Source of the DNA: Siccibacter colletis | Lineage (GTDB): Bacteria > Pseudomonadota > Gammaproteobacteria > Enterobacterales > Enterobacteriaceae | Assembly (NCBI RefSeq): GCF_000696575.1 | Contig: NZ_JMSQ01000011.1 | Span: forward strand, 160,895 to 224,894 | DNA: 64,000 bases | Direction: 5' to 3' | Shown: in pieces, positions 54,140-64,000 of the stretch | Layout of the letters: every line of letters begins with the position of its first letter | Numbering within the stretch: the stretch's first letter is position 1 | Position numbers and translations under genes: made by a program | The notes under the pieces: model-generated | The model's database searches: none | Seen by the model: the letters and a program-made list of their open reading frames with translations, nothing else | What the model was told of the DNA's origin: nothing

Positions 54140-55261
54140 ATGGCTGCAGAACTGACCGCGTTACGCGATCAAATTGATGAAGTAGATAAAGCGTTGCTGG
54201 CCCTGCTGGCAAAGCGACTGGAGCTGGTGGCCGAGGTGGGCGAAGTAAAAAGCCAGTATGGTTTACCGATTTACGTGCCGGAGCGTGAAGCCTCAATGCT
54301 GGCGTCGCGCCGTGCCGAAGCGGAAAAGCTTGGCGTGCCACCGGATCTGATTGAAGACGTGCTGCGCCGCGTGATGCGCGAGTCCTACTCCAGCGAGAAC
54401 GATAAAGGCTTCAAAACGCTGCACCCCGCGCTGCGGCCGGTGGTGATTGTCGGCGGTGGCGGGCAGATGGGGCAACTGTTCGAAAAAATGCTCACGCTGT
54501 CGGGTTACCAGGTACGCATTCTCGAAAAGGCCGACTGGGACAACGCGCCGGCACTGTTAGACGATGCGGGTATGGTGATCGTCAGCGTGCCAATCCACGT
54601 CACCGAAGAGGTAATTGCCGCGCTGCCGCCGCTGCCGGATGACTGTATCCTGGTCGACCTGGCGTCGGTGAAGAACGGTCCGCTGCAGGCGATGCTGAAA
54701 GCCCACGCTGGCCCGGTGCTGGGGCTGCACCCGATGTTTGGCCCAGACAGCGGCAGCCTTGCCAAGCAGGTGGTGGTGTACTGCGACGGGCGCGAGCCGC
54801 AGGCCTACCAGTGGCTGCTGGAGCAGATTCAGGTCTGGGGTGCGCGTCTGCACCGCATCAGCGCGGTGGAGCACGATCAAAACATGGCGTTTATTCAGGC
54901 GCTGCGCCACTTCGCGACGTTCGCCTACGGTCTGCATCTGGCGGAAGAAAACGTTCAGCTGGAGCAGCTGCTGGCGCTGTCATCGCCCATTTACCGCCTG
55001 GAGCTGGCGATGGTCGGGCGTCTGTTTGCCCAGGATCCGCAGCTGTACGCCGACATCATTATGTCGTCCGGGGATAACCTCGCGCTGATCAAGCGCTACT
55101 ACAAGCGCTTCGGGGAGGCCATTGCGCTGCTGGAGCAGGGCGACAAGCAGGCGTTTATCGACAGCTTCCGCAAGGTGGAACACTGGTTTGGCGACTACGC
55201 CACGCGCTTCCAGAGCGAAAGCCGCTCGCTGCTGCGTCAGGCCAACGATATCCGGCAGTAA
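54140..55261 (+). CDS. tyrA: Chorismate mutase / prephenate dehydrogenase TyrA
   Basis: 373 residues, the E. coli length. An N-terminal AroQ chorismate mutase ([20 protein letters not shown]; about 1-90) is fused to a prephenate dehydrogenase with the NAD-binding [14 protein letters not shown] near residue 105 and [16 protein letters not shown] near 200. It makes 4-hydroxyphenylpyruvate for tyrosine and is feedback inhibited by it. Second gene of the aroF operon, followed by a terminator. Confidence 0.98.
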   Translation: MAAELTALRDQIDEVDKALLALLAKRLELVAEVGEVKSQYGLPIYVPEREASMLASRRAEAEKLGVPPDLIEDVLRRVMRESYSSENDKGFKTLHPALRPVVIVGGGGQMGQLFEKMLTLSGYQVRILEKADWDNAPALLDDAGMVIVSVPIHVTEEVIAALPPLPDDCILVDLASVKNGPLQAMLKAHAGPVLGLHPMFGPDSGSLAKQVVVYCDGREPQAYQWLLEQIQVWGARLHRISAVEHDQNMAFIQALRHFATFAYGLHLAEENVQLEQLLALSSPIYRLELAMVGRLFAQDPQLYADIIMSSGDNLALIKRYYKRFGEAIALLEQGDKQAFIDSFRKVEHWFGDYATRFQSESRSLLRQANDIRQ

Positions 55262-55281
55262 CGCCAGAGCAGGATATACTG

Positions 55282-55315
55282 AAAAGCCAGTGGGGAAACC
55301 CGCTGGCTTTTTTTT
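55282..55315 (+). terminator. Terminator of aroF-tyrA
   Basis: Stem AGCCAGTGGG / CCCGCTGGCT with a GAAA loop, then a run of eight or more T. It lies in the leader of the following gene, which must have its own promoter or depend on read-through. Confidence 0.92.
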
Positions 55316-55333
55316 CGCAACGGGAGTGTGAGC

Positions 55334-56206
55334 ATGACTGAACCTCAACCGCTATTCGATTACATCGGGCATCTGCCGGAATGCCCGGTCTGGCAGGAAG
55401 AAGCACAGGCGCTGTGGTGGGCCGATATCCTTGAAGGGGAGATCCATCGCTATCACCCGGCAAGTGGGGAGCACCGGGTGCTGCGCTTTCCGGAAGAGGT
55501 AGGATGCTTTGCGCTGCGTGAGCAGGGTGGGTTTATCGTCGCGATGCGCAGCGCCATCTGGCTGGCGGACGAGAACGGCACGCTGGTTACTAAAGTGTGC
55601 GATAACCCCAGTAACCCGGCGCTGGCGCGGTTTAACGACGGCGGCACCGATCATCACGGGCGTTTCTACGCTGGCACCTTCTGGGGTCCGGGAGACTATA
55701 ACGGCGCGCTGCTGGTCAGGGTGGATAACGATCTGACCCCGCATGTTATCCAGTGTGACATTCACGGTGCCAACGGTCTGGCGTTCAGCCCGGACGGCCG
55801 CTGGATGTACACCTCCGATACGCCCAACGGCATTATCTGGCGCACGCCGCTTGATGACAACGGCGAACCGGGCGACCGTGCGACGTTTAAAACCTTTGCG
55901 CAAGGCGAGGGCATTCCTGATGGTGCGGCTATGGACGTGGAGGGCTGCTACTGGAGTGCGCTGTTCGACGGCTATCGCATTGCGCGTTTTTCACCGCAGG
56001 GGGAGGAGCTGGAGAGCTACCGTCTGCCGGTGCGCTGTCCGACGATGGTGTGCTTCGGTGGCGAGCAGATGAAGACCCTGTATATCACCACCACGCGGGA
56101 GAATATGGATGAGCAGGAGCTGCAAGCGCGCCCGCTCTCCGGGGCGATCTTCACCCTGCCGGTGGCGGTGGCAGGGATGAAGAAAGGACCGTTCCGCGAA
56201 GCTTAA
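55334..56206 (+). CDS. SMP-30/gluconolactonase/LRE-like protein
   Basis: 290 residues from ATG 55334 (GGGAG site 7 bases upstream). A six-bladed beta-propeller lactonase family protein. Metal ligands are visible as Glu in [20 protein letters not shown], Asn in [20 protein letters not shown], Asn in [20 protein letters not shown] and an Asp further on. Members hydrolyse sugar lactones such as gluconolactone. It lies between tyrA and pheA and its stop overlaps the pheA stop on the opposite strand (CTTAAG, 56203-56206). Substrate not known. Confidence 0.9.
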   Translation: MTEPQPLFDYIGHLPECPVWQEEAQALWWADILEGEIHRYHPASGEHRVLRFPEEVGCFALREQGGFIVAMRSAIWLADENGTLVTKVCDNPSNPALARFNDGGTDHHGRFYAGTFWGPGDYNGALLVRVDNDLTPHVIQCDIHGANGLAFSPDGRWMYTSDTPNGIIWRTPLDDNGEPGDRATFKTFAQGEGIPDGAAMDVEGCYWSALFDGYRIARFSPQGEELESYRLPVRCPTMVCFGGEQMKTLYITTTRENMDEQELQARPLSGAIFTLPVAVAGMKKGPFREA

Positions 56207-57363
56207 GCCGGGTCGACCGGGACGACGTTCTCGCTCGGGTAGCAGCCGAGTACCTTCAGCGAACGGGTAATGGCGGTCAGTTCCCGCAGGGCCGCCTGCA
56301 TGCTGGTTGATTCGAGGTTAGCCTGGATATCGAGATAGAACATCTCTTCCCATGGGTTGCCGTTGATCGGGCGCGACTCCAGTTTGGTCATGATCAGGTT
56401 GTGATTGCGCAGCACCAGTAGCGCTTCAACCAGCGCCCCTGCCTGTTGGCCGGTCGCCATCAGCAGGGTAGTTTTCGCCGGAACCTGATCCGAGACGTCG
56501 ATGGCTTTACGCGCCAGCACGATGAAGCGGGTGATGTTCTGGGTCTGGTTGGCGAGATTACGCTCCAGCACCTGAAGCCCGTACAGGCCGCCCCCAGCTT
56601 CATTCCCGAGCGCAGCGACGCGCGGCGAATTAGCTTGCGCGACCTTCTCCATCGCCGCGGAGGTGCTTTCGCAATACTCAATTTTCCAGTGCGGGTAGCG
56701 GTTAATAAACTGGCTGCACTGCTGGAACGGCTGGGGATGGCTGTAAACCGTGTCGATTTGCTCAAGCGTCGTGGTGCCAGATACCAGCACACAGTGATCG
56801 ATGGGAATGGTCAGCTCGCTGACAATCGACAGGCTGGTGTGCTGAAGCAGATCGTAGACATCGTTAATCGCGCCGGAGCTGGTGTTCTCAATCGGCACCA
56901 CCGCGTAATCGGCTTGGCCGGTTTCAACCTGCTGAAAGATGTCCTGGAATTTTGCGCAGCCGCTCTCAATAAACGTATCAAAGTGGCGAGCGGCATACTG
57001 GCGCGCCGCAAGGTGAGAGTAAGAGCCTTTCGGGCCAAGAAACGCAACTCTGGCCGAACGTGGATTGGTTTTATTGAGATGCTGCTGGAGTAACGCCTGC
57101 TGCGTCAGCACCGAATCTTCGATAATCAACTGAAACAGACGGGTGATGTAGTGCGCATCCAGCTGCTGCTTTTGCCCAAGCTGAATCAGGCGGTCCAGCA
57201 GGTCGCGCTCGCGATCGATATCCCGCACCGGGCGATGAGTGGTCAGCTTGGCTTTGCCCACCTCAACCGCCAGCAGGCGACGCTCCGCCAGCAGCATCAG
57301 TAATTTTTCATCCAGCGCGCTGATCTTCTCACGCAGGGCCAGTAACGGGTTTTCCGCTGTCAT
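56203..57363 (-). CDS. pheA: Chorismate mutase / prephenate dehydratase PheA
   Basis: 386 residues from ATG 57363, the E. coli length. N-terminal AroQ mutase ([20 protein letters not shown]), prephenate dehydratase ([37 protein letters not shown]) and a C-terminal ACT domain with [10 protein letters not shown] and ESRP that binds phenylalanine for feedback inhibition. Preceded by the pheL leader and an attenuator, so it is controlled by tRNA-Phe charging. Confidence 0.98.
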   Translation of the reverse strand: MTAENPLLALREKISALDEKLLMLLAERRLLAVEVGKAKLTTHRPVRDIDRERDLLDRLIQLGQKQQLDAHYITRLFQLIIEDSVLTQQALLQQHLNKTNPRSARVAFLGPKGSYSHLAARQYAARHFDTFIESGCAKFQDIFQQVETGQADYAVVPIENTSSGAINDVYDLLQHTSLSIVSELTIPIDHCVLVSGTTTLEQIDTVYSHPQPFQQCSQFINRYPHWKIEYCESTSAAMEKVAQANSPRVAALGNEAGGGLYGLQVLERNLANQTQNITRFIVLARKAIDVSDQVPAKTTLLMATGQQAGALVEALLVLRNHNLIMTKLESRPINGNPWEEMFYLDIQANLESTSMQAALRELTAITRSLKVLGCYPSENVVPVDPA

Positions 57364-57390
57364 AACGCCACCTTTTTTCTTGTTATCAAT

Positions 57391-57419
57391 AAAAAAGCCT
57401 CCCGGTGTGGGAGGCTTTA
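57391..57419 (-). terminator. pheA attenuator
   Basis: On the minus strand: AAGCCTCCC-ACACC-GGGAGGCTT followed by TTTTTATTG, between pheL and pheA. Classical leader-peptide attenuator terminator. Confidence 0.92.
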
Positions 57420-57464
57420 TTGTTCGTCTTCGCATTCTTTATCACATGACGACACGCCTCCCGT

Positions 57465-57512
57465 TCAGGGGAAGGTAAAAAAGAATGCGAAGAAAAACGG
57501 AAGTAATTTCAT
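57465..57512 (-). CDS. pheL: pheA operon leader peptide PheL
   Basis: Fifteen codons: [15 protein letters not shown], with seven phenylalanines. Ribosome stalling on Phe codons when Phe-tRNA is scarce prevents attenuator formation before pheA. The E. coli peptide is similar ([15 protein letters not shown]). GGGGATC region precedes it as a weak ribosome site. Confidence 0.95.
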   Translation of the reverse strand: [15 protein letters not shown]

Positions 57513-57539
57513 TGGGGATCTCTGTTGGCTGCTCTCAGT

Positions 57540-57569
57540 AAAGTACCCGCTGGGTTTTCCTTGTGTCAA
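57540..57569 (-). promoter_or_regulatory. pheLA promoter
   Basis: -35 TTGACA (57564-57569, minus strand) and -10 TACTTT (57540-57545) with an 18-bp spacer, 28 bp upstream of pheL. Confidence 0.85.
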
Positions 57570-57593
57570 TAAAAAACGCGCCCGCAGGCGCGT
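57570..57593 (-). terminator. raiA terminator
   Basis: ACGCGCC-TGCG-GGCGCGT, then TTTTTTATTG on the minus strand, just past the raiA stop. The T-run partly abuts the pheLA -35 region. Confidence 0.9.
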
Positions 57594-57612
57594 ATGAAGA
57601 AAAGGCGATGAG

Positions 57613-57960
57613 TTACTCTTCTTTTTCTTCGACTTCCTCGACGAGGCTCATATCTTTAACGGAGCCGGTAGTACGGCGAGCTTCGCCCTTATGCTGAACC
57701 TTATTGAGCTGGCGCTCCAGCTTGGTGATCAGCTCGTTAATGGCGGCGTACATATCATCGTGCTTCGCACTGGCAACCAGTTGCCCGTTTGGCGTGTTGA
57801 TGGTGGCATCGGCCACAAAGCCCTGCGGCTCTTTAGAGAGAATGATATGCGGATTGATTAACTGAGTTTGCCATTTTTCGAGCTTGGCGAGACGGTCTGC
57901 GACATGCTGGCGAATTGCCGGGGTGATGTCCATTTGCTTGCTGGTAATGTTCATTGTCAT
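57613..57960 (-). CDS. raiA: Ribosome-associated inhibitor RaiA (YfiA)
   Basis: 115 residues from ATG 57960 ([20 protein letters not shown]). A short HPF/RaiA-type hibernation factor: the two-helix, four-strand core ends with [20 protein letters not shown] and an acidic tail (VEEVEEKEE). It binds between the 30S and 50S subunits in cold or stationary phase and blocks initiation. The upstream codons to 58011 are outside the family start. Confidence 0.96.
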   Translation of the reverse strand: MTMNITSKQMDITPAIRQHVADRLAKLEKWQTQLINPHIILSKEPQGFVADATINTPNGQLVASAKHDDMYAAINELITKLERQLNKVQHKGEARRTTGSVKDMSLVEEVEEKEE

Positions 57961-58172
57961 AAATGTTACCTCTCGTCTTTCCGTCTTGGTAACTTCAGCA
58001 TAACGCCTCAACGGTCAAAATGTGTGATTCGAGTCACTTTTTTTCGTCACTTTTTGTCAATGAATGTTTTTTGTGATTACCGACAGGGAGAGGATAGAGA
58101 GGACTTGAGAAGCCCATCAAAACAGGCCATAGTTGATGGGATGACCTGAATGACGCGGTCAACGAATCGCAT

Positions 58173-58203
58173 AAAAAAACGGCAGCCACTGGCTGCCGTT
58201 TTT
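58173..58203 (-). terminator. bamD terminator
   Basis: ACGGCAGCC-AGT-GGCTGCCGT with an A/T run on each side, just past the bamD stop on the minus strand; could also serve plus-strand transcripts. Confidence 0.9.
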
Positions 58204-58217
58204 GCGTTCTGACGTTA

Positions 58218-58949
58218 TCAGCTCGGATTGGCGGCGATGATTTTCGCCACTTTGTCTGCCTGCGCATTCAGCTGCAGTTCACGATAGGCGTTTTCCATCA
58301 GCTTCAGACCATCGCGAGTCGCCTGCGTATCAGGATAATTACGCAGCATGCCTTCAACGCGATTGGTCACAGCTACCCATGCGCCACGATCGGTATAGTA
58401 TTGTGCGACCGAAAGCTCATACTTAGCCAGACGATCTTTCAGATAGACCAGGCGCTTAGACGCGTCGGTCACGTACTGGCTGTTCGGATAGCCACGCACC
58501 AGTTTAGAGAAGTCGTTGAACGCCTCGCGCGCGCGCTGAGGATCGCGGTCGCTACGGTCCACGCCGAAGAAGCCCTGCAGTGCGCTGTCATCCAGTGCCA
58601 TGTTGGTCAGGCCACGCATATAGATTACATAATCGATATTCGGGTGAGTCGGATTCAGACGCATAAAGCGGTCGATGGCAGCCTGAGCCAGCGGCAGATC
58701 GGCATTTTTATAATATGCGTAGATCAAATCCAGCTGCACCTGCTGTGAGTACGGCCCAAACGGATAGCGGTTATCCAACGCTTCCAGTTGCGTTATTGCT
58801 GCTTTCCAGTTACCGTCCTGGAGTTTTTGCTGAGCAGTCGCGTAGATTTCAGAGGGCGGATTATCAGGAACCTCGTCCTTAGAACCGGAGCAGCCCGCCA
58901 GAGCAAGGCTCAACGTGGCAGCTGCCAACAAATATTTCATGCGCGTCAT
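58218..58949 (-). CDS. bamD: BamD outer-membrane assembly lipoprotein
   Basis: 243 residues; lipobox LAGC (Cys19, Ser at +2). Five TPR repeats follow ([60 protein letters not shown]). BamD is the essential lipoprotein of the beta-barrel assembly machine, docking BamA and BamE (gene at 40503). Divergent from rluD, with a 153-bp gap. Confidence 0.97.
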   Translation of the reverse strand: MTRMKYLLAAATLSLALAGCSGSKDEVPDNPPSEIYATAQQKLQDGNWKAAITQLEALDNRYPFGPYSQQVQLDLIYAYYKNADLPLAQAAIDRFMRLNPTHPNIDYVIYMRGLTNMALDDSALQGFFGVDRSDRDPQRAREAFNDFSKLVRGYPNSQYVTDASKRLVYLKDRLAKYELSVAQYYTDRGAWVAVTNRVEGMLRNYPDTQATRDGLKLMENAYRELQLNAQADKVAKIIAANPS

Positions 58950-59102
58950 GACGTTTTGACTTTCCTCAGAATGTTTCCGGGAGACTTACCTGTTCCTGCT
59001 CCCGATTAAGACCAGCTACAATAGCACACTATGCCCGTCATACTTCAAGGCACATATTATACGGCTAAGCCGTAAAACCCAACGTTAACGAAGAAGCTGT
59101 AT

Positions 59103-60083
59103 ATGGCACAACGAGTACAACTCACCGCAACGGTGTCCGAGAATCAACTCGGTCAACGCTTAGATCAGGCTTTGGCCGAATTGTTCCCTGATTATTCACG
59201 TTCGCGCATAAAAGAATGGATCCTCGACCAGCGCGTACTGGTGAATGACGTCGTCAGCGACAAGCCGAAAGAGAAAGTATTGGGCGGCGAACGCGTTGCT
59301 ATCAATGCTGAGATAGAAGAAGAGGCGCGTTTCGAACCTCAGGATATTCCGCTGAATATCGTTTACGAAGACGAAGACATTATCGTCATCAACAAGCCGC
59401 GCGACCTGGTGGTGCATCCGGGCGCCGGTAATCCGGACGGCACGGTGCTGAATGCCTTGCTGCATTACTATCCGCCTATCGTTGACGTACCGCGCGCCGG
59501 TATCGTTCACCGTCTGGATAAAGACACCACCGGCCTGATGGTGGTAGCAAAAAATGTCCCGGCGCAGACCCGTCTGGTAGAAGCGCTCCAACTGCGTGAA
59601 ATTACCCGTGAATACGAAGCGGTAGCCATCGGCCATATGACCGCCGGCGGTACGGTGGAGCAGCCGATCAGCCGCCACCCAACCAAGCGCACCCATATGT
59701 CGGTACACCCGATGGGTAAACCGGCGGTAACGCATTATCGGATTATGGAGCACTTCCGTATCCACACCCGTCTGCGTCTGCGCCTGGAAACGGGGCGTAC
59801 TCACCAGATCCGTGTTCACATGGCGCATATTACCCATCCGCTGGTGGGCGATCAGCTCTATGGTGGCCGTCCGCGTCCGCCGAAAGGGGCGTCAGAAGCT
59901 TTCATTCAGACGCTGCGCAAGTTCGACCGTCAGGCGTTGCACGCGACCATGCTGCGTCTTTATCATCCGATCAGCGGCATTCTGATGGAGTGGAACGCGC
60001 CAATCCCGCAGGATATGGTCGACCTCATCGAGGCGCTGCGTAACGATTACGAAGAACACAAAGACAGCGTGGACTGGCTATGA
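59103..60083 (+). CDS. rluD: 23S rRNA pseudouridine synthase RluD
   Basis: 326 residues. N-terminal S4-like domain (GQRLDQALAELFPDYSRSRI) and RluA-family catalytic domain with HRLDKDTTGLMVVAKN containing the catalytic Asp. It makes pseudouridines 1911, 1915 and 1917 of helix 69. Overlaps pgeF by 4 bases (ATGA). Confidence 0.98.
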   Translation: MAQRVQLTATVSENQLGQRLDQALAELFPDYSRSRIKEWILDQRVLVNDVVSDKPKEKVLGGERVAINAEIEEEARFEPQDIPLNIVYEDEDIIVINKPRDLVVHPGAGNPDGTVLNALLHYYPPIVDVPRAGIVHRLDKDTTGLMVVAKNVPAQTRLVEALQLREITREYEAVAIGHMTAGGTVEQPISRHPTKRTHMSVHPMGKPAVTHYRIMEHFRIHTRLRLRLETGRTHQIRVHMAHITHPLVGDQLYGGRPRPPKGASEAFIQTLRKFDRQALHATMLRLYHPISGILMEWNAPIPQDMVDLIEALRNDYEEHKDSVDWL

Positions 60084-60811
60084 CAACACTGATTATTCCC
60101 GACTGGCCGCTGCCGCAGGGCGTGCAGGCGTGCAGCTCAACGCGTATCGGCGGGGTGAGCCTGCCGCCTTACGACTCGCTCAATCTGGGCGCGCACTGCG
60201 GGGATAATCAGCAGCATGTCGACGAGAACCGTGAACGGCTTCATCGCGCCGCGGGTTTTCCACAAAAACCGGTATGGCTGGAGCAGGTGCATGGCCGCGA
60301 CGTGCTGAAGCTGACCGGCGCACTGCCAGTTGTTAAGCGTGCTGATGCGTCGTGGACTAACCAGCGCGGCACGGTCTGCGCTGTAATGACCGCAGATTGC
60401 CTGCCGGTGCTGTTCTGTAACAAAGCCGGCACTGAAGTTGCCGCCGCCCACGCTGGCTGGCGCGGCCTCTGCGAGGGCGTTCTGGAAGAAACCGTCGCCT
60501 GTTTTACCGACGCACCGGAAAACCTCATCGCCTGGATGGGGCCCGCCATCGGCCCTGATGCTTTCGAAGTGGGAGGGGAGGTCCGGGAAGCGTTTATGGC
60601 ACATGACGCCCAGGCTGACGCGGCGTTCGTGCCGAAAGGCGAAAAATACATGGCTAATATTTATCAGCTGGCGCGCCAGCGTCTGGCTACGGCAGGGGTG
60701 ACCGCCGTCTATGGCGGCGACCGCTGTACTTTCAGCGAAGCCGACGCCTTTTTCTCCTGGCGTCGCGACAGAACCACAGGCCGCCTGGCAAGTTTCATCT
60801 GGCTGATATAA
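60080..60811 (+). CDS. pgeF: PgeF (YfiH), multicopper-like laccase-domain peptidoglycan editing factor
   Basis: 243 residues. DUF152/Cu-oxidase_4 fold: His and Cys metal ligands appear in VCAVMTADCLPVLFCN and AAAHAGWRGLCEGV. In E. coli the protein is reported to hydrolyse UDP-MurNAc-L-Ser and correct peptidoglycan precursors; homologues act on adenosine. Translationally coupled to rluD. Confidence 0.95.
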   Translation: MTTLIIPDWPLPQGVQACSSTRIGGVSLPPYDSLNLGAHCGDNQQHVDENRERLHRAAGFPQKPVWLEQVHGRDVLKLTGALPVVKRADASWTNQRGTVCAVMTADCLPVLFCNKAGTEVAAAHAGWRGLCEGVLEETVACFTDAPENLIAWMGPAIGPDAFEVGGEVREAFMAHDAQADAAFVPKGEKYMANIYQLARQRLATAGVTAVYGGDRCTFSEADAFFSWRRDRTTGRLASFIWLI

Positions 60812-60873
60812 CCTATTGAATCAAGACGATCCAGTGCGGATAACTCCCCGCTTACATAATTAGCGTCTCTAAC

Positions 60874-60901
60874 CTTGAATAATTGAGGGATGACCTCATT
60901 T
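60874..60901 (+). promoter_or_regulatory. Sigma-32 promoter of clpB
   Basis: -35 CTTGAAT (60874-60880) and -10 CCTCATTT (60894-60901), 13-bp spacer, 39 bp before the clpB start. Matches the known E. coli clpB heat-shock promoter in pattern. Confidence 0.9.
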
Positions 60902-60940
60902 AATCTCCAGTAGCAAATTTGACCTGTTATGGGAGGAGTT

Positions 60941-63514
60941 ATGCGTCTGGATCGTCTTACCAATAAATTCCAGCTTGCTCTTGCCGACGCCCAGTCCCTG
61001 GCGCTGGGGCAAGACAACCAGTTTATCGAACCCCTTCATCTTATGAGCGCCCTGCTTAATCAGGAAGGCGGTTCCGTTCGTCCGTTATTAACCTCAGCCG
61101 GTATTAATGCCGGTCAGTTGCGTACCGCCATTGAGCAGGCACTGAGCCGTCTGCCGCAGGTGGAAGGTACCGGTGGGGATGTACAGCCATCTCAGGATCT
61201 GGTGCGCGTCCTGAATCTGTGCGACAAGCTGGCGCAAAAACGCGGCGACAACTTTATTTCGTCCGAGCTGTTCGTTCTGGCGGCGCTTGAATCGCGTGGC
61301 ACGCTGGCTGATTTACTGAAGTCGGCCGGTGCTACAACAGCAAACATTACCCAGGCAATTGAACAGATGCGCGGAGGCGACAGCGTGAACGATCAGGGGG
61401 CTGAAGACCAACGTCAGGCGTTGAAAAAATACACCATCGATCTGACCGAGCGTGCCGAACAGGGCAAACTCGATCCGGTTATCGGGCGCGATGAGGAAAT
61501 TCGCCGCACCATTCAGGTACTTCAGCGCCGTACTAAAAACAACCCGGTACTGATTGGGGAACCCGGCGTGGGTAAAACCGCCATCGTCGAGGGGCTTGCG
61601 CAGCGCATTATCAATGGCGAAGTGCCGGAAGGGCTGAAAGGCCGCCGCGTACTGGCGCTGGATATGGGCGCGCTGGTGGCCGGTGCGAAGTATCGCGGGG
61701 AATTCGAAGAACGCCTGAAAGGCGTCCTCAACGATCTCTCTAAACAGGAAGGCAATGTCATCCTGTTTATCGATGAGCTGCATACGATGGTCGGCGCAGG
61801 TAAAGCCGATGGCGCGATGGACGCCGGTAACATGCTGAAACCCGCGCTGGCTCGCGGCGAGCTTCATTGCGTTGGTGCCACCACGCTGGATGAATATCGC
61901 CAGTACATCGAAAAAGATGCGGCGCTGGAACGTCGTTTCCAGAAAGTGTTTGTCGCAGAGCCGTCGGTGGAAGACACCATCGCCATTCTGCGCGGGCTGA
62001 AAGAGCGTTATGAACTGCATCACCATGTTCAGATCACCGACCCGGCAATTGTTGCAGCGGCCACGCTGTCGCATCGCTACATTGCCGATCGTCAGTTGCC
62101 GGATAAAGCCATCGACCTGATTGACGAAGCGGCATCCAGCATTCGTATGCAGATAGACTCCAAACCAGAAGAGCTGGATCGCCTCGAACGCCGCATTATT
62201 CAGCTCAAGCTGGAGCAGCAGGCGCTGATGAAAGAGTCTGATGACGCCAGTAAGAAACGGCTCGAGATGCTCAACGACGAGCTTGCTGATAAAGAGCGGC
62301 AGTATTCTGAATTAGAAGAAGAGTGGAAAGCTGAGAAAGCATCGCTTTCCGGTACTCAGACGCTGAAATCAGAACTGGAGCAGGCAAAGATTGCTATTGA
62401 ACAGGCGCGTCGCGTCGGCGATCTGGCGCGCATGTCTGAACTGCAGTACGGCAAAATTCCTGAACTGGAGAAACAGCTGGAAGCTGCCTCGCAGTCTGAG
62501 GGGAAAACCATGCGGCTGCTGCGTAACCGTGTTACTGATGCAGAGATCGCCGAAGTGCTGGCACGCTGGACCGGTATCCCGGTGTCGCGCATGCTGGAAG
62601 GCGAGCGAGAAAAGCTGCTGCGCATGGAGCAGGAGTTACATAGCCGCGTGATTGGTCAGGATGAAGCCGTAGAAGCGGTATCGAATGCCATTCGTCGTAG
62701 CCGCGCGGGCCTGTCCGATCCAAATCGTCCGATAGGCTCCTTCCTGTTCCTTGGCCCGACCGGGGTAGGGAAAACCGAACTTTGTAAGGCGCTGGCAAAC
62801 TTTATGTTTGATAGCGATGACGCCATGGTGCGCATCGATATGTCCGAGTTTATGGAGAAACACTCCGTATCGCGGCTGGTGGGCGCGCCTCCGGGCTATG
62901 TCGGTTATGAAGAGGGCGGTTATCTGACGGAAGCAGTACGCCGTCGTCCTTATTCAGTCATTCTGCTGGACGAAGTCGAGAAAGCGCATCCGGATGTCTT
63001 CAACATTCTGTTGCAGGTTCTGGATGACGGGCGCCTGACCGATGGGCAGGGAAGAACGGTAGATTTCCGCAATACCGTGGTCATCATGACCTCTAACCTC
63101 GGTTCCGATCTGATTCAGGAGCGCTTCGGCGATCTGGATTACGGGCATATGAAGGATCTGGTGCTGGGTGTGGTAAGCCAGAACTTCCGCCCTGAGTTCA
63201 TCAACCGTATAGATGAAGTGGTGGTATTCCATCCGCTCGGCCAGCGCCATATTGCATCCATCGCGCAGATCCAACTGCAGCGGCTGTATAAACGTCTCGA
63301 AGAGCGTGGCTACAGCGTCACGATGTCTGATGAAGCGCTGCAGTTACTGGGTGAGAATGGCTACGACCCGGTATACGGTGCGCGTCCCCTGAAACGCGCT
63401 ATCCAGCAACAGATTGAGAACCCGCTGGCGCAACAGATTCTCTCCGGTGAGTTGATTCCGGGTAAAACGGTACAGTTAACGGTAAAAGACGACCGTATTG
63501 TTGCGGTGCAGTAA
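60941..63514 (+). CDS. clpB: ClpB disaggregase
   Basis: 857 residues from ATG 60941 ([20 protein letters not shown]), the E. coli length. N domain (1-150), AAA-1 with GEPGVGKTA near 206, a coiled-coil middle domain (about 400-530), AAA-2 with GPTGVGKTE near 605 and [13 protein letters not shown]. With DnaK-DnaJ-GrpE it re-solubilises aggregates; grpE is also in this window. A sigma-32 promoter precedes it; an internal start at Val149-Met region for a short form is possible but not examined. Confidence 0.98.
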   Translation: MRLDRLTNKFQLALADAQSLALGQDNQFIEPLHLMSALLNQEGGSVRPLLTSAGINAGQLRTAIEQALSRLPQVEGTGGDVQPSQDLVRVLNLCDKLAQKRGDNFISSELFVLAALESRGTLADLLKSAGATTANITQAIEQMRGGDSVNDQGAEDQRQALKKYTIDLTERAEQGKLDPVIGRDEEIRRTIQVLQRRTKNNPVLIGEPGVGKTAIVEGLAQRIINGEVPEGLKGRRVLALDMGALVAGAKYRGEFEERLKGVLNDLSKQEGNVILFIDELHTMVGAGKADGAMDAGNMLKPALARGELHCVGATTLDEYRQYIEKDAALERRFQKVFVAEPSVEDTIAILRGLKERYELHHHVQITDPAIVAAATLSHRYIADRQLPDKAIDLIDEAASSIRMQIDSKPEELDRLERRIIQLKLEQQALMKESDDASKKRLEMLNDELADKERQYSELEEEWKAEKASLSGTQTLKSELEQAKIAIEQARRVGDLARMSELQYGKIPELEKQLEAASQSEGKTMRLLRNRVTDAEIAEVLARWTGIPVSRMLEGEREKLLRMEQELHSRVIGQDEAVEAVSNAIRRSRAGLSDPNRPIGSFLFLGPTGVGKTELCKALANFMFDSDDAMVRIDMSEFMEKHSVSRLVGAPPGYVGYEEGGYLTEAVRRRPYSVILLDEVEKAHPDVFNILLQVLDDGRLTDGQGRTVDFRNTVVIMTSNLGSDLIQERFGDLDYGHMKDLVLGVVSQNFRPEFINRIDEVVVFHPLGQRHIASIAQIQLQRLYKRLEERGYSVTMSDEALQLLGENGYDPVYGARPLKRAIQQQIENPLAQQILSGELIPGKTVQLTVKDDRIVAVQ

Positions 63515-63527
63515 GGGGCAGAAACGT

Positions 63528-63554
63528 AAAACGAGCCTCGCGGGGCTCGTTTTT
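63528..63554 (+). terminator. clpB terminator
   Basis: AAAACGAGCC-TCGCGG-GGCTCGT followed by TTTTTG. Intrinsic terminator before the rRNA promoters. Confidence 0.92.
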
Positions 63555-63637
63555 GTTTGTTTTCCAGTCGCTGCAGGCGTTAATTTATACGCATTGCCTG
63601 GAAAGTGAGCGAACGGAATTTATTTTAAGAATTGCTC

Positions 63638-63665
63638 TTGTCAGTTTCTGAGAACTCCCTATAAT
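63638..63665 (+). promoter_or_regulatory. rRNA operon promoter P1
   Basis: -35 TTGTCA (63638-63643), 16-bp spacer, -10 TATAAT (63660-63665) and a GC-rich discriminator (GCGCCTCC), as in rrn P1 promoters regulated by ppGpp. The AT-rich stretch before the -35 could be an UP element. Confidence 0.92.
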
Positions 63666-63734
63666 GCGCCTCCACTGACACGGAACAACGGCGAACAGGC
63701 CGGCCTGTCAGGTGAAGGCAAGCGAAATAAATGC

Positions 63735-63762
63735 TTGACTCCACAGCGGGATAGCGTAGTAT
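63735..63762 (+). promoter_or_regulatory. rRNA operon promoter P2
   Basis: -35 TTGACT (63735-63740) and -10 TAGTAT (63757-63762), 16-bp spacer, about 97 bp after P1, the usual rrn arrangement. Confidence 0.85.
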
Positions 63763-63801
63763 ACGCAGCCCGCGCCGCTTGAGAAATAAGCGAAGCGGCA
63801 C

Positions 63802-63813
63802 TGCTCTTTAACA
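63802..63813 (+). promoter_or_regulatory. rrn leader boxA antitermination element
   Basis: TGCTCTTTAACA in the leader, the NusB-S10 binding boxA of enterobacterial rRNA operons. Confidence 0.88.
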
Positions 63814-63945
63814 ATTTATCAGACAATCTGTGTGGGCACTCGGGGCACTGATATCTTTCACGTCGCAAGACGAAAAAGCATTATCAAGTCTCAAGAGTGA
63901 ACACGTAATTCATTACGAAGTTTAATTCTTTGAGCATCAAACTTT

Positions 63946-64000
63946 AAATTGAAGAGTTTGATCATGGCTCAGATTGAACGCTGGCGGCAGGCCTAACACA
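63946..64000 (+). rRNA. rrs: 16S ribosomal RNA, first 55 bases (cut by window edge)
   Basis: AAATTGAAGAGTTTGATCAT begins the 16S gene at 63946, followed by the standard universal-primer region. The gene continues beyond the window. Position after clpB corresponds to rrnG of E. coli. Confidence 0.97.

Overview
The window reads as the chromosome of an Enterobacteriaceae member close to Enterobacter, Lelliottia or Kosakonia. From about 39 kb onward, gene content, order and protein lengths follow the Escherichia coli smpB-to-rrnG segment almost gene for gene. The bapABCD locus between ssrA and smpB recalls Salmonella. Genus and species cannot be fixed from the sequence alone.

Layout. (1) 1-6.2 kb: accessory metabolic and regulatory genes: the start of an AraC-type regulator, three short-chain dehydrogenases, two VOC (glyoxalase-fold) proteins, a saccharopine-dehydrogenase-like oxidoreductase, an NTF2-like protein, and a TetR regulator with two palindromic operator candidates. 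(2) 6.4-20.85 kb: a genomic island built on the scaffold of E. coli CP4-57. On the minus strand, starting next to ssrA, it carries intA, alpA, yfjI and yfjJ, then later yfjP, yfjQ, yfjR, ypjK, yfjS and yfjT. Between yfjJ and yfjP, where K-12 carries rnlAB and neighbours, lies a complete four-gene type II CBASS anti-phage operon on the plus strand: CD-NTase, Cap2 (E2-E1), Cap3 (JAMM protease) and a 2TM-SAVED effector. A 62-residue protein with 17 cysteines in three tandem 15-residue repeats lies just beyond yfjT. (3) 20.85-21.22 kb: ssrA (tmRNA), minus strand, next to the integrase.

(4) 21.8-38.9 kb: a 4072-residue BapA-type adhesin with about 36 Ig-like repeats, followed by its type I secretion system (TolC-like, ABC and HlyD-like proteins). 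(5) 39-50.4 kb: smpB, ratA-ratB, bamE, recN with SOS boxes, nadK, grpE with a sigma-32 promoter, corB, ypjD, ffh, then the rpsP-rimM-trmD-rplS operon. (6) 50.5-52.4 kb: a His/Met-rich DUF2946-like protein and a PepSY membrane protein. (7) 52.4-57.6 kb: yfiL, aroF-tyrA behind three TyrR boxes, an SMP-30-like gene, and pheA with its leader peptide and attenuator. (8) 57.6-64 kb: raiA, bamD, rluD-pgeF, clpB with a sigma-32 promoter, then P1/P2 promoters and the first 55 bases of a 16S rRNA gene.

Functionally the window combines mobile defence (CBASS), surface attachment (Bap), ribosome rescue and assembly, heat shock (grpE, clpB), SOS repair (recN), outer-membrane assembly (bamD, bamE) and aromatic amino-acid synthesis. 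The least explained pieces are the Cys-repeat protein, the unrecognised gene between intA and alpA, and the regulation of the CBASS operon. The distal end of the island was not found and may lie outside the window.
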